A stretch of DNA of 64,000 nucleotides from Ostrinia nubilalis (taxonomy: Eukaryota; Arthropoda; Insecta; Lepidoptera; Crambidae), in contig NC_087091.1 of the NCBI RefSeq assembly GCF_963855985.1, forward strand, positions 17,490,154 through 17,554,153, read 5' to 3'. Positions within the stretch are counted from its first letter, which is position 1; each line of letters begins with the position of its first letter. A program made the translations under genes and the position numbers. Positions 52,701 to 64,000 of the stretch are shown here, piece by piece. The notes beneath the pieces were generated by a model. The model saw only the letters and a program-made list of their open reading frames with translations, did not search any database and was not told the origin of the DNA.

Positions 52701-54682
52701 GTTATAAGAAATGTTTAAGCAGTCGGGATTTGGAGTGGTTGTAAGGCACCCCTTCCCGACGCCAAGTAAAGAAAATTAAAGAAAAAAAAAGTTGATTAAC
52801 CACATATAATCATCGTCGTCCAGAAATTTTTGCGTATTGAATGAACCACAAAATGATTAGAATTACATAAAAATATCAGTTTAACTCTTGTAAATAATAT
52901 TGTCTAGCTAGTATCACTGTTTTCTATAAATACTTAAATAAATTGCATACCTAGAAAAGAAACCATACTTCAAAGCAACAAAACACCTAGACTTTTTAGA
53001 ATTGAAAATTCCTCAGCTGATTACCATGACTCGTAATTACCCATTAAAGGCTTTATCTTAGAGAGTGCAAAGTCTTAGATTTGTGGACCCGCAAGAAATC
53101 TGCATAGCACTTGCACCGTGGCGGGTGGGCTCTAATGCAAGGATTACGCACCTACCGCAGCAGGGAAGTAATGACATCGAGGTGGGAAGCGGGAAACAAA
53201 CTGGGGAAAGAATTGACGATGTGCTAGCTGAGAGAGGATTATCGAAGCGGGTGAATGATAATGATAGTATTGATGACGGTCAAGAAGTATTTTTAAAATG
53301 GTGATTGATAAGACGTTTTAGTTTCTAAAAATTGATCGGATGATAAAAATAATTAGATTTAAAAACGACAATATTTCGGGTCTTTGAAAGAATATATTCT
53401 TTAAAATTTTATTTTTATAATTCTAATAGTTTTATTAATTCTAATAATTTTATACTAATTAACAGTTACTACAAGGATTTTCTAACAACAAAAGACAAAG
53501 GAATCCCTAATAATGAGATTTTATTAGAAAATATTTCAGGTACAAACTACAAAACTGTGACGACTCAAAAAATTCCAGCGTCGAATTCGCTTGCAAGTTA
53601 ACGACGTTTTTATGGACACATCTACAGTTAATACACGATCTCGGATCATCTAGCCTGCTTCCGTCTCTCCCAGACGTCCAGACGTCTAATTGGGAACCAC
53701 AAAAATACCTAGACGACATAATGTGACAAATAAAAATTCCGCATCACGAATTTATAGCGAGAGCGCCGAAACACAGGAACGGATCGCGTCTGGCAAAACA
53801 CGGATCTTAGGAGTGACTGTGTAATGAAATCGTAAGGTGTATATGGTGATGATCTACTTATTTTTTCTGTCTGCTCGAAAAGTTATACTCGTAGTATGCA
53901 CTTCTACGAGTATGTTAACAGAGAATGTAAATTCAAAAATAAATATACTGACTGACTATATGACTCCTATATCAGTCTTACAATTTGGTCTGGACGCCCA
54001 CTTCGTATGTTGAGTCTTTTAGGACTTCTTCCCACTGTAATCCAGTCTTGCGGGATCCAGTTACGCAGCCCGCAAAACTGTACTGTCATTTGAACACACA
54101 TTAATGTGTTTTTGAAATTCCAATTACAAATTCGAACGGATCGGTTTTTTGCGGGACACTTCAAACGGGATGTTCGCGTGAACTAAATATTCTACTAAAC
54201 TTGATCCTAAGAAAAACATTTCCTGCAAAAAACGGAATGTCCAAGCCTTTAAACTGTTGCATTAAATAAAGTTATCTGCTGATTACCGTGAAAAGTAATT
54301 TAAGTTAAGAATTTCTGTCCATAAAAATCACCTTAAAAGATCTTGTGTCATAATAAAATATGAGATTTAACCTTAAAGCAAATTGTTTAACCACCTGCAA
54401 TTGAAAACTCAAAAACGTTACATAATTTTTGTATACCAACAAGTGACTTTACGACCACACAGCGTCACTTTCTCCTCAAATATCGCACTCTATTTTTCCC
54501 TCGTAAATTTAATGGATGCAAATGATAACCCGGGCATTGCGCAAGAGTTGACCGCGCTTCGAGCCAGTTTCGGCAAACTCGCAAATGTCGAGGGCGTGGC
54601 GCGGTGCAGGCTACGAGCGAAACGCGATGAGTTTTAAACTAAATTAACAACAATATTAAATGTAATAGTGGACCGAGGACCT
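52701..54682. other. Non-coding stretch, probably intronic
   Basis: Short open frames (for example 53065-53304 and 54383-54637) resemble no protein I know. No clear repeat is seen. Confidence 0.4.
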
Positions 54683-54689
54683 CATAAAG

Positions 54690-54813
54690 GTAGCGGAAAG
54701 GCGCTGGATGCAGGCCGCCACCAACCGGCCATCATGGAAATCATTGGGGGAGGCCTATGTTCAGCAGTGGACGTCCTATGGCTGAAATGATGATGATGAC
54801 GATGATGATGAAA
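54690..54813 (+). repeat. LINE/SINE 3' end with GAT-repeat tail
   Basis: AGGCGCTGGATGCAGGCCGC through GGGGGAGGCCTATGTTCAGC and CCTATGGCTGAAATGATGATG matches the copy at 21005-21135. Confidence 0.7.
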
Positions 54814-56050
54814 TGAAATGTCTTATTCCAGAGAAAATGCCTCTCTAGTCCTCTTCTAACTAAATTAATGAAAAAATATGCATTATAGTCCTGTTCGAGA
54901 GAAAATGCTCCTCTAGCCCTCTTCCGAACTGCTCTACCAGTTTGTAGAATGTTCAGATTTTACGGAGATTTCGATCCTCAAGTGGAAAAACTTTTTGGAC
55001 TTTTACACAAATCAAAAATTGTGTATGACATGTATAAAATGGATATCTGTTATCTATCTATCAAAATCTATAGATAAATTAATTTCAAACATTAGCCAAT
55101 GAATGAAACCTTTATGATAAAGGGCTGTTAGTACTTCGTACTGACTCGCTATATTGATATCATGAATTCAAAAACTTTTTTTTTATTTACATAGTCTCCC
55201 CAATTGAATTATTTCTTGTTCTTTTGACTCAAATTTCCCCCGCTGACGCTTATGCTTTAAATGTATCAAAGAGCAACATATATGACATTTAGAATTAATT
55301 GGAGGGCGCAATTGAACGAGTGAAAATGTCGACCGATTAATGAAGAAAGCGCGGGTCTGTGTAACGGAGGAAAAATGAGTCCATGGTATTTTGGACACCG
55401 ATATCGGACCACCGGGAGAGTCCGCTGCTCGGTTATTACGGTTGCATGTGTACGCTCCCGATTCGCTGACAGGTTGTGCTGATAAACATCGAGTTGCTGA
55501 TCATGTTAAATCAGATAATAAAATACACCTTTTGGAGTAATTTGAAGATTAAGGATATCGTAGACTAAGAAGTGCGTTTCATTTCGCGTTTATACGATAT
55601 TGTAGTTTAAAAGATAAAAGAAGAAACTACAGTGACTGTGGACCCTCGATAATTCTTCAACTGGCTAATATGGCACATCCTTTAATCAGAGTTATCATCA
55701 CACAAGCCTATCACTATCGATTGTATATACAATTTTCGGCAAATCTTATACACCTAAAGCATGATTGAACAAGTTGGAACTTGTAGGTTACGCGCCACCA
55801 CAACTGTGCTCAATGCGTGTTGTCTCAGTTTGTTTTTTGCTATAATATAGATAGTTTATAGTGATTTTGGTTTACTGAATTCCACATTTTTATTATGTTC
55901 AAATGGAAAATTGGAAATGGATTGGATTGATTTGTAATTAATTTTTCAGATTACAAAGTACTCTTTTCTCCAAAAATTTCCAGAAAATCGAGGATTAGAC
56001 TCTACATAAAATCCGATAAATCTGACACTATTCTGCAAAACGTTTGTTGG
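54814..56050. other. Non-coding stretch, nothing recognised
   Basis: No gene is seen. Near 54820-54930 a motif (GAGAAAATGC, CTCTAG, CCTCTTC) occurs twice, a short duplication. Confidence 0.4.
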
Positions 56051-56111
56051 ACTACCGCGCGGGTTCACTGTATAGAGCTATCTACTCTATACAGTGAACC
56101 CGCGCGGTAGT
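56051..56111. repeat. Perfect 27-bp hairpin
   Basis: Arms 56051-56077 and 56085-56111 are exact reverse complements around the 7-base loop CTATCTA; the outer part is ACTACCGCGCGGGTTCACTG. The GC content of the outer arm is high for this region. Confidence 0.95.
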
Positions 56112-59100
56112 TCTTTTGCTTTATCAATTTTTATTCGGAACTTCTCCAAAAATCTGTTCGCTTAAAATATTGGACCAGTCTCTTGAGCGCTTGCTCGTAG
56201 ATCTCTACAAAATCTGCAGTTCCATATTATGAAATTAAGGCACACGTTCACGCAGGGAAATCAGGTGGAAAAGGAGTAGGAAGGCCTTTGGCCTACAACG
56301 AGCCATCATACCCACTCCATTAAAATAATAATTTATATTCTAATGATCCTTCTGATGAGTCTACCATTTAATGTCAGTAGGATTGCCAATCAATCGACAT
56401 TAGCACAATACTAATTAAATTACTATGTTAATCCACCGGTTTTCCTCTAATATCCATACAGTGAGCCGTGTATACGCCGCTCACGTAGTAAGATAGCATC
56501 GCCCGGCGCCACTCCATAATGGGACTGAGTTTTTCTAACGATTTCAAATTAATGTCACCTTTATGTCCTGACTATGAGTGAAGTGGTAAATATAGAAGTA
56601 GTAATGAACTTTGCGCAACACTTTGACTGGGAGAATAAGGCTGGAATCATGGGGATAAAAGAGCAGCAAATATCCCTAAAAGAATCCAAGAGATATGCCC
56701 GAAAAACAAACTCATCCCTTATCAACGAATATAAACCAAAGAAAAAGGAAAATAGGCCAGTGCCAGTAATATAAGTCAATGACTTCTTACCTAACTTTCT
56801 TTTCTCCTAGACACCCATAAACACCCCATAAAAACTTCTGAACTTACGACACTAAATCACCCAAATCGAACCACCGTTTTGCTAAGAATCTACTCCGCAC
56901 GCGAATCCGGCATATTTAAATCTTTCAATCTCTCTCGCTTTCTCTGGAGCGAAAAGAGGAGGATAGATGCGTTGTATTGAAACGTTTTGCGGAGTCGACC
57001 CCAAGTTTGCCCTAAACCGTCGTTCTAACATTATAATTATAACGCCGCTTACGCAACAGCTGAAGTGGTTCGAACTGAAATATTATTTTAGGAGTTCACA
57101 GACCGACCAGCCGAGCTGGGAGCACAACACACTCTCAACCTTGTCTTTACCTGTTAAAGTTTGTTTTGCAACGTATACACGTTGTGCATTTGTGACGTTT
57201 TACCCACGGGCCACCACACGTGTCGCATATCACTCAGCAACGCGCTTCCTTTTCGACAATAATAAATAAAAAAGTTGGGAACGCACTCCGTATCGGACGG
57301 TTTTATACTGAAATCAAAAAACCCGTGACATTTCTCACGTAATATTATGTGACTTTCCAACAGAAAGCAGTTCCAACTTCTTTCTCTAAGATTTGTATTA
57401 AAATTCTAAAAAATCAGACAAGTGTCTGTCTCAGTAGCAACTAGGCATAAATGATTGACAAATTCAAGAGTACGTGATTTTCAGTATGAACTTCAACTGA
57501 CGACGTAATTTCTGACGATTGTCTACTCTGTCATTGGTATCTGTTACATCTAGACCTTTCTTAATTATTTCTCTTTTTCTTATTACCTCCTTTAATTTCT
57601 TTCTCACCTGTACTCCACTAATTAAGGCAGTATCCGCATACAGACCTACTGATAAGATAACACCAACAACAGTCGACATGTCAATCTGGTGGATTATCCC
57701 TCGCTCTTATTACGTCACGTTAAGGTTCATTATGCTTTTTAGCGTTCGGCTAACGGAGTCTCGACCGAGCGGGGTATGTAAGGCAGGGTCTAAAAACCAG
57801 CCTATCCTTATTGGGGGGTCGATTATTAACAGGTCGAATGCGGACCTCGGGCACATTTGTCAACCGGCGGGTTATTTTGACGAGCTTTCGGGGAAATTTA
57901 TTTAGTTTTGGTCAGTAAGATAGAGTAAAATAATCTTTCGGCAAAAATCTAAATGCAAATGTTCCATAGAACTTAGATAAGTAATGTGAAAATTGTTAGA
58001 TCACGAGCCTGATATATTTTCTTAGACAAATAGGAGTTGTGTTACGTCGTTATTAGGTACATCTTCATTGTTATTTTCCCAACAAGTTAGACTGAATATC
58101 TAAAGGGGTTGTAAGAGTTAACATTATAATATTAGTTTTTTAATCTTAATTAAGTTTCGTGGGACAATAAAATGATATTAAACCTTGTTATTGTTCTGCA
58201 AGAGATGGTTATCGTTAGTGATTCAAATTAAAGTAAAATACCTGCTTATACCGTATTCCAGTCTAAGGGCAAGTAACTCTGATGCAAAGACGACTCGCAT
58301 CATCTTTTCCGCAACTAGTAACTAGTTATATCTTGTTTTGTCTTCAATTTAATATAGCATGTGAAGCCCTTTGTTTACATATCTGATTCACTAGATTTTT
58401 CTTGACTTCATCGCTCAACGATTTCAACTCGTGAGAATTTGCAATCCTATAAACATGGTCCGAGGTGACATTCTTATAAAGGTCGAATTGATATAGCAAA
58501 CAAAATAATAGATGGCGCTGTAAACAACACTGAATCACGCTAACAATGTTCCTAAAATGTGAAATGTATGTGATGCTGCTCCAGTTCAATTAGATTCTCC
58601 CCGTTGGAAGATATCCAAATGCAATTAATGGTTTTAGGAAAGCATAAGAATGGATAAAATATTTGACTGCAAACCAATTTCAGAAAAAAGATTTATCTTC
58701 TCTCACGATTTTATATGACAGTATCAAAAGAGTTAGTTAAGGTATCCAATAGTTTTACCCCCAAACAGTTAAGGTATAGATAAGGCTATTTAAAACTTAG
58801 TCAACCTTTTACTACACTGACCTGGCGAACTTCGTATCGCCTCTGTTCATCAGAAATATTGTAGGATCAAATCTTACCTCTTTATAATATTAGTGTAGAT
58901 AAAAAAATCAATACAACTTACGTCTCCTAAGGTTAAGGCGTCTTCCGTATAGGTGATAAGCTACTGGACCCAGTATCCTTCCTTGCGATAGTATCGGCAC
59001 CTCGCTAGCTCATTGCGCACGCGGCTCGCATCCACATAACCAAATATGAAGCAAGGCCTCGGTTCTACTACTAGGTGTGGTGCAAGTTAGGAGCGTAGTT

Positions 59101-59334
59101 AGCTGATTTAAAAGACGCCTATATTCCTTTAATGGAAATAAATTGTTATAATTGAACTTTTAATTTTTGAAATAATCACATTATGATATAACTGTAATTT
59201 CTTTGTCAGAAAACTTCCCTCATATTTGCCTATAACTATTCATTATGTCCAAAAAACAGAGAAATTCCCATAGGGCCAAAGAAATTTAAATATACTGTCG
59301 GCTAATCATAGCAGACAATAATTCACGTAAAACG
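56112..59334. other. Non-coding stretch with weak ORFs
   Basis: No gene can be supported. A 71-codon minus frame at 57464-57679 starts with an ATG and a hydrophobic segment, and a 66-codon plus frame lies at 56574-56774. Neither has a family resemblance. Confidence 0.4.
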
Positions 59335-59452
59335 TAGATGTGGATGTAGAATTTATAAACGGTGTAAAAGATCACGTGAAAACTCAATAATGATAGATGT
59401 GGATGTAGAATTTATAAACGGTGTAAAAGATCACGTGAAAACTCAATAATGA
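59335..59452. repeat. Exact 59-bp tandem duplication
   Basis: 59335-59393 and 59394-59452 are identical. Each unit contains one CACGTG E-box (59373 and 59432). Confidence 0.95.
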
Positions 59453-59768
59453 ATAAAACTCGTGGCACGTTTTTAAATAACTCTACTCAACAGCGTATGC
59501 GTTAGATAATTCTATGTTCTATTTTGAATTTTCTTACGATTAAGATATGAATATCCCCTCTAGAGTATGCAACTTGGGCCACAAAACACGTTCCAATCAA
59601 TCCAGCTCCTATAGAGTTATAAGTTGACACATCAATCTCCAATCTCTGTACAGCCATTTGTATTTATGTTACAACTTAGAACAAGGCCTGAATTACATTA
59701 GAGCGCCATTTATTAGGAAACCTCACCGCAACATAGAATTTTATCGTTTTGTTGTTGTTTTTCTTGAT

Positions 59769-60206
59769 CTAACTTAGCGGTCTGAACAGCAATTTTCTTC
59801 TTGTGAGAAAAGTTTCGAAAAACATCCTGGCTTTGATAGAGGCAACAAATGTGTAAAAGACAAAGCAGATAGCAATTGTTATGTAAACAATATTGAGCAT
59901 TTGAACGACTTTATTTACTTTGGCAATACTTTTCTTGATGGTGAAAAGTTGAAGATTGTATAAGCCACTGTCTATCAAGCTTTGTGGTATCTTTAATGTC
60001 TTAATAAATTTGTAAATAAATCCAAGTAGATAGTAGATATAACCAAGTAGATTTCGAAATAAAAAAATATTTTGTGATGAGCTTTGACTGTACTTTGTGA
60101 AACTTGAAGATGTAACAAAGTTGTAAGTTAATTCACAGTCTTCTACGAGTAGCAGGCCTAAGATACTACAAATTCTCAGTAACAACAACAATGGTCTAGA
60201 CCCCAC
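59769..60206 (-). other. Hydrophobic open frame, possible exon or pseudogene
   Basis: A 145-codon frame without an ATG near its start has a leucine-rich beginning (LLLLLRICSILGLLL). It also has two later hydrophobic stretches (LLGYIYYLLGFIYKFI and MLNIVYITIAICFVFYTFV) and a basic end (TRRKLLF). It could be an exon of a membrane protein whose other exons I do not see, a remnant, or chance in AT-rich DNA. I recognise no family. Confidence 0.25.
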
Positions 60207-61548
60207 AAAAGGCTAGACTAAACATTTACCCCACTGTCTAAAGCCAAACAGTAGGAGTCCGCTCCTAGAATCCGACGCTTGACATGCGGTCAGGTATGCA
60301 AGACTTGTGGAGTGACATGCTTTGATTACAGACTGATCTGTGTGCTAACTACTGATTTGAAATGGTGGGTGTCATGAGTCCGATAATTAAGAGACTAAAA
60401 CTTGTTATTGGTCCAATATTATGGTTCTAAAGTTATAATTTTCGCATTAACTAATAACTTACACGCACCTTCACATAAATTATTGACTTTTTCACTTACT
60501 TTATGATACTTTTAGAGACCCCAAATGTTTTGCTTTTCATAATTTTCCTGATTGACTCTATGATCCCAATACGGAAATGGCAAAAACATCGCGTCTAAAA
60601 CTCTAAGAAAATTTATCTTTACTACTATAATTTGATATTGAAAAGGTTTCAACTTTTTCATGAACTTTAGACTTGTGTACAATACTTGACTCGTTTATCA
60701 TTTGGCTCTAGATCAGAATGTACGCATTGTCCTTAGTAATAATCGTTGATTTGTAGTTGCGTCATAGCTACCTAAAATAGTGTAATTGGCAGAGTTTCTC
60801 GATAAATTCCTTTTTAAATGGCCAAAAAAGCTAAATCTAAATTTCATACACCTACCAATATTTGTACAAATATTGTCTTTTAGAATAGTAGTAAAACAAT
60901 ATATCTTGTAAACTTTAGTTAGATTTAAATAATATTCCTTTTACGGCAGCTGGCCATGTGCCAGTTGGACATCGACAGGTTTTACACCTCAATCATGTTA
61001 AATCTAAAACGATTCTTAACGCTATAATACATAATCTTTAAAACATTATTAAAGTAGATACTGTAAGAGAATGTTTAGAACTCAAAATATTTCAAAATTT
61101 CACAATGATCCATCTGATTATAGCCACGGGACTACGGGTGTCTATGGGCGACGGTAATCATTTACCATCAGGTGATCCGTCTGCTCGTTTGCCTCCTGTC
61201 ACATAAAAAAACTTCAAAATTAAATATGTATCGCTCCTGACATAAAACCAGTAAAATCTAGATCAGATGATCAAACCAGACTCGATGTGCACATAAAAAT
61301 GTGCCTACGTTTCTATCTCAACAGTTTTTAAATTGTGCCGGCCGGACGTGTAAACATACGGGTCAACGCATTGTTCAGTGTTTCCAAGAAAAATCTCATT
61401 TTGCAGATCGATTTATTTTCTTTCTGGCCACGATCAAGGGAAGGCTGACCGTAAATTTGTTATCAAAATAAAAATTAGAAATCAAACGGACGCAGGTTAG
61501 CGTACCATCCCTATATTGTTGACATTCCACCAGCTCGCACTAAGCGTT
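60207..61548. other. Non-coding stretch
   Basis: No gene is seen. At 61130-61210 a LINE/SINE tail (CCATCAGGTGATCCGTCTGC, TCGTTTGCCTCC, A-run) of a common lepidopteran type is present. Confidence 0.45.
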
Positions 61549-61752
61549 TCGATGACTCTTTTATAATGCGAACAGCTAGGGACTGGAATTCGTTGCCTGC
61601 TGCTGTCTTTCCCGAAAACTATAATCCGGGCCTTTTCAAGGCGAGAGTATATAGAGGCACTTACAGGGCAGATATGTACCATCCTGGACTGCATCCCACT
61701 TAACATCAGGCAGGTGCGATTGTGGTCAAACACCTGCCTTGTTATGCATAAA
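61549..61752 (+). pseudogene. 3' end of a Jockey/CR1-type LINE
   Basis: Same family as 3165-3350: MRTARDWNSLPAAVFPENYN and GLFKARV codons, then the GGTGCGATTGTGGTCAA tail and an A-run. It is 5'-truncated. The frame shifts after the KARV codons. Confidence 0.7.
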
Positions 61753-64000
61753 AAAAATGATTAAAGATCAGTTACTTACGTCTAAAATGTTAAGTTCAGC
61801 TAATTACCCCTGATTTATGGAAAACCAAAGGAAAGTAGATTCATTATCTGAAAGGAAATCCAAAGAGATCTAAAGCTTTTACCCACCATGAGAGGATCTC
61901 GAGCAAGCTTGTTTATTTGGCTACTTCACAGAACGCTGGCGCCGCCTTCGGGCTAGCTTCCGAGAAACAGTACGCGTTTCACCTCGATTATCGGTAAATA
62001 GTTTTGAATACGATAATCTTTGTGGTGAAGATATGATAGAAATTCATAATTTGGTTGTCATTTTGAATTTGCGAACGTTTAAAAAATGGTGGACTTATGA
62101 GTGCACCTTGGGAAATTATTTTCTTCTTCTTATCGTGTCGACGATAAACCAACACATTGTTATAATGAAAATGATTTTTTTTTATTGCTTCACTAAAAAA
62201 TAAATTACTTACATGTGAATGGGTACACAGAAATAAAGAAAAAAGAAAAAGTTATAAACAAAAATTTGAATCTTATGATGTTACACTTTTATAGGTAAGC
62301 AAAAGGTACCAGTCTCAGCATAATGCTGAGCGCTGGTTTTCAGACTGGCCCTGAAACTGGTCGGTTGGGTTGGGAGGATAGTGTGTCAGCCCAAAACTCC
62401 GCTACAAGAGTGGCAATTCTTTTTTTTTTATTTGAATGAGTAATCATAGGTAAATAATGTTAAAGTTAGTGATAGTCATAGTTGCAAAAAGAAAACATTA
62501 ATGATTTCAATACTTTAAAAAGCTCGGAAAATTATTTACTTGTTTCAGCTATTGAATTATGCCTATTCTGTTGTTATTATGTGTCCATAGTTAAAACTAT
62601 ATTAGATTTAAAGACAGTATGTACATAAATGGTGCTATTATAGGTGCTAACTAAAGTAGACATAAAAATATTTACACAAAAGCTACGATTAATTACCCAG
62701 TAACAATAACTAATTACACTAATGAAACATTACATCATTGGGCTTAAAACAACTAATCTGAACCAGTAAAAGTTAGGGTAAATCAAACGGCCCGCCGCAA
62801 CGTAAATATTCCCTATTCTGTTTACTACAAATAACGGATTATTTACACCCGAAGCAGTCGGAGTGTAAACATTACACAGCGGGCTGTTAAGGAGAGATCC
62901 AGAAACAATTCTATATAAAGTGTTGATGAATATGTAGGTAACTGTATTACTTTTAAGGAGTATTGTGAGGAAATGGAAGAAGAGCCGATTATACAGCAGA
63001 CATCAGGAGTTAAGATGTTGTCTAGACTCCTAGTTAAGGCATTATACTTACTCTTAAACAAAACGGCTTCATAAAATCTACTGGGAAACGTGAACAGGAT
63101 TCAGAACTCTTGAAACTGAAAATGTGATCCAGTAAATAGATTTGAACAGGCAGGTGACCTTTTTAGGAACGGGGTCACCTTATAGAAAAGTGCAGATTTG
63201 GTTTAGGTTAGAACTTTGTTGAGAAAACGATATAAAAGTAATAAGATCTCTTTAAGCTGCCAAGGAATCTAAACTTACATCAAAATTCAAGGCAGTTATT
63301 AACACTCTTTTAAATATTAAGTCGTCTCTAATGATTTTTAAATAATTACGTAAATTAATGATCACTTATCATGAAATTAACATAAACAGTAGATTTATTT
63401 TAGCTGTAAGATTTCATTAGTAGCAGGATCGTAACTTTTTCATAATATCCTGTCAAGAAATTTATTTTTTCATACTATGGTTATTTATTTACAAACTTAG
63501 TGCTAGGTAAAGGTCTCCCCTCTAGATCCCTACAATGTTTGTTTAGGTTCAACGTCTAATTTTTTCACTAGCTTTCAATCACTTTCGTAAACTTTTCAAA
63601 TTCAAGGACTTATTACCTCACTTCAATAGATTTAGATAGACATGGCCTATTATCATAGTAATAATAATAATAAATCTTTGGACAATTTCACACAGCGCCA
63701 GCTAGCCCCAAAGTAAGCAACTCAATGCCTGTGTTATGGGTGCTAGCTTAACGGATAATATACTACTTATATACTTTTCTTTTTTTATTAAATACATACA
63801 TATTAAGCAGCAACTTATATTACTTGCAAGCTGTGTATACCTCTAAGTGATAGTGCAATTAGCTTAATATTTTGCGTATTTTTTAAGATATTGTGTATTG
63901 TTGTACCTATCGTTGGTGTACCTAATAAATAAATAAATTATACATATACATATTTACACCCAGACACGTCACAGAAATTGAAATTCATCATTTCAATTAC
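61753..64000. other. Non-coding stretch to the window end
   Basis: No gene is recognised. A short CTCAGCATAATGCTGAG palindrome lies near 62316. The last 100 bp contain TAAATAAATAAAT simple sequence. Confidence 0.45.

Noticed and set aside
56574..56774. 66-codon plus frame (starts MSEVVNIEVVMNF)
   Set aside because: Short and without recognised domain, splice context or supporting signals.

Overview
The window is insect nuclear DNA, most likely from a moth or butterfly. It is AT-rich and mostly non-coding. It holds many short repeats of kinds that recur across lepidopteran genomes: LINE 3' ends, tRNA-derived SINEs, elements opening with CTAGCTTTCCGCCCGCGG, and 'CCGACTTCAA' elements. Three large, apparently intact mobile elements account for nearly all the coding sequence. 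Only one exon looks like an ordinary host gene. Order and lineage are inferred from repeat style and protein families; no search was run.

Bases 1-3556 are repeat-rich non-coding DNA. Bases 3557-16205 are a complete 12.65-kb Polinton/Maverick with a 6-bp target duplication (CGTAGA) and inverted repeats of about 305 bp. One inward promoter drives a repeat-bearing N-terminal ORF and protein-primed DNA polymerase B, with a probable 99-bp intron between them. Next comes a packed same-strand block: packaging ATPase, small basic pX-like protein, a conserved Polinton protein of unknown role, chromodomain integrase, minor capsid, pVI-like membrane-active protein, major capsid and adenain-like protease. 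A spliced accessory gene of unknown function faces them from the other end, and its 3' half is tandemly triplicated. The set covers replication, integration, capsid building, packaging and maturation, so the element could in principle form virions.

Bases 16212-24312 hold a minisatellite, a decayed RTE-like LINE and a degenerate region with recurring GGGTAATCA and CCGGACAC motifs. Bases 24313-32397 are a giant palindrome: two PIF/Harbinger transposons of 3,951 bp in opposite orientation around a 183-bp centre. Each carries an apparently intact four-exon DDE nuclease gene and a three-exon Myb/SANT-like gene. In the stretches compared base by base they differ at one position.

Bases 32398-42960 hold MITEs, SINEs and LINE tails. 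A GC-rich promoter and first coding exon (43022-43527) begin a secreted protein gene, tentatively neuregulin/vein-like, whose other exons are not visible. A Ty3/Gypsy retrotransposon of Mag-like layout (44079-48772, antisense) lies downstream in what is probably the first intron. Its LTRs are identical, its 1308-codon gag-pol frame is open and its target duplication is TCAAC. From 48778 to the end I see no confident gene, only repeats, a perfect 27-bp hairpin (56051-56111), a 59-bp tandem duplication and weak ORFs.
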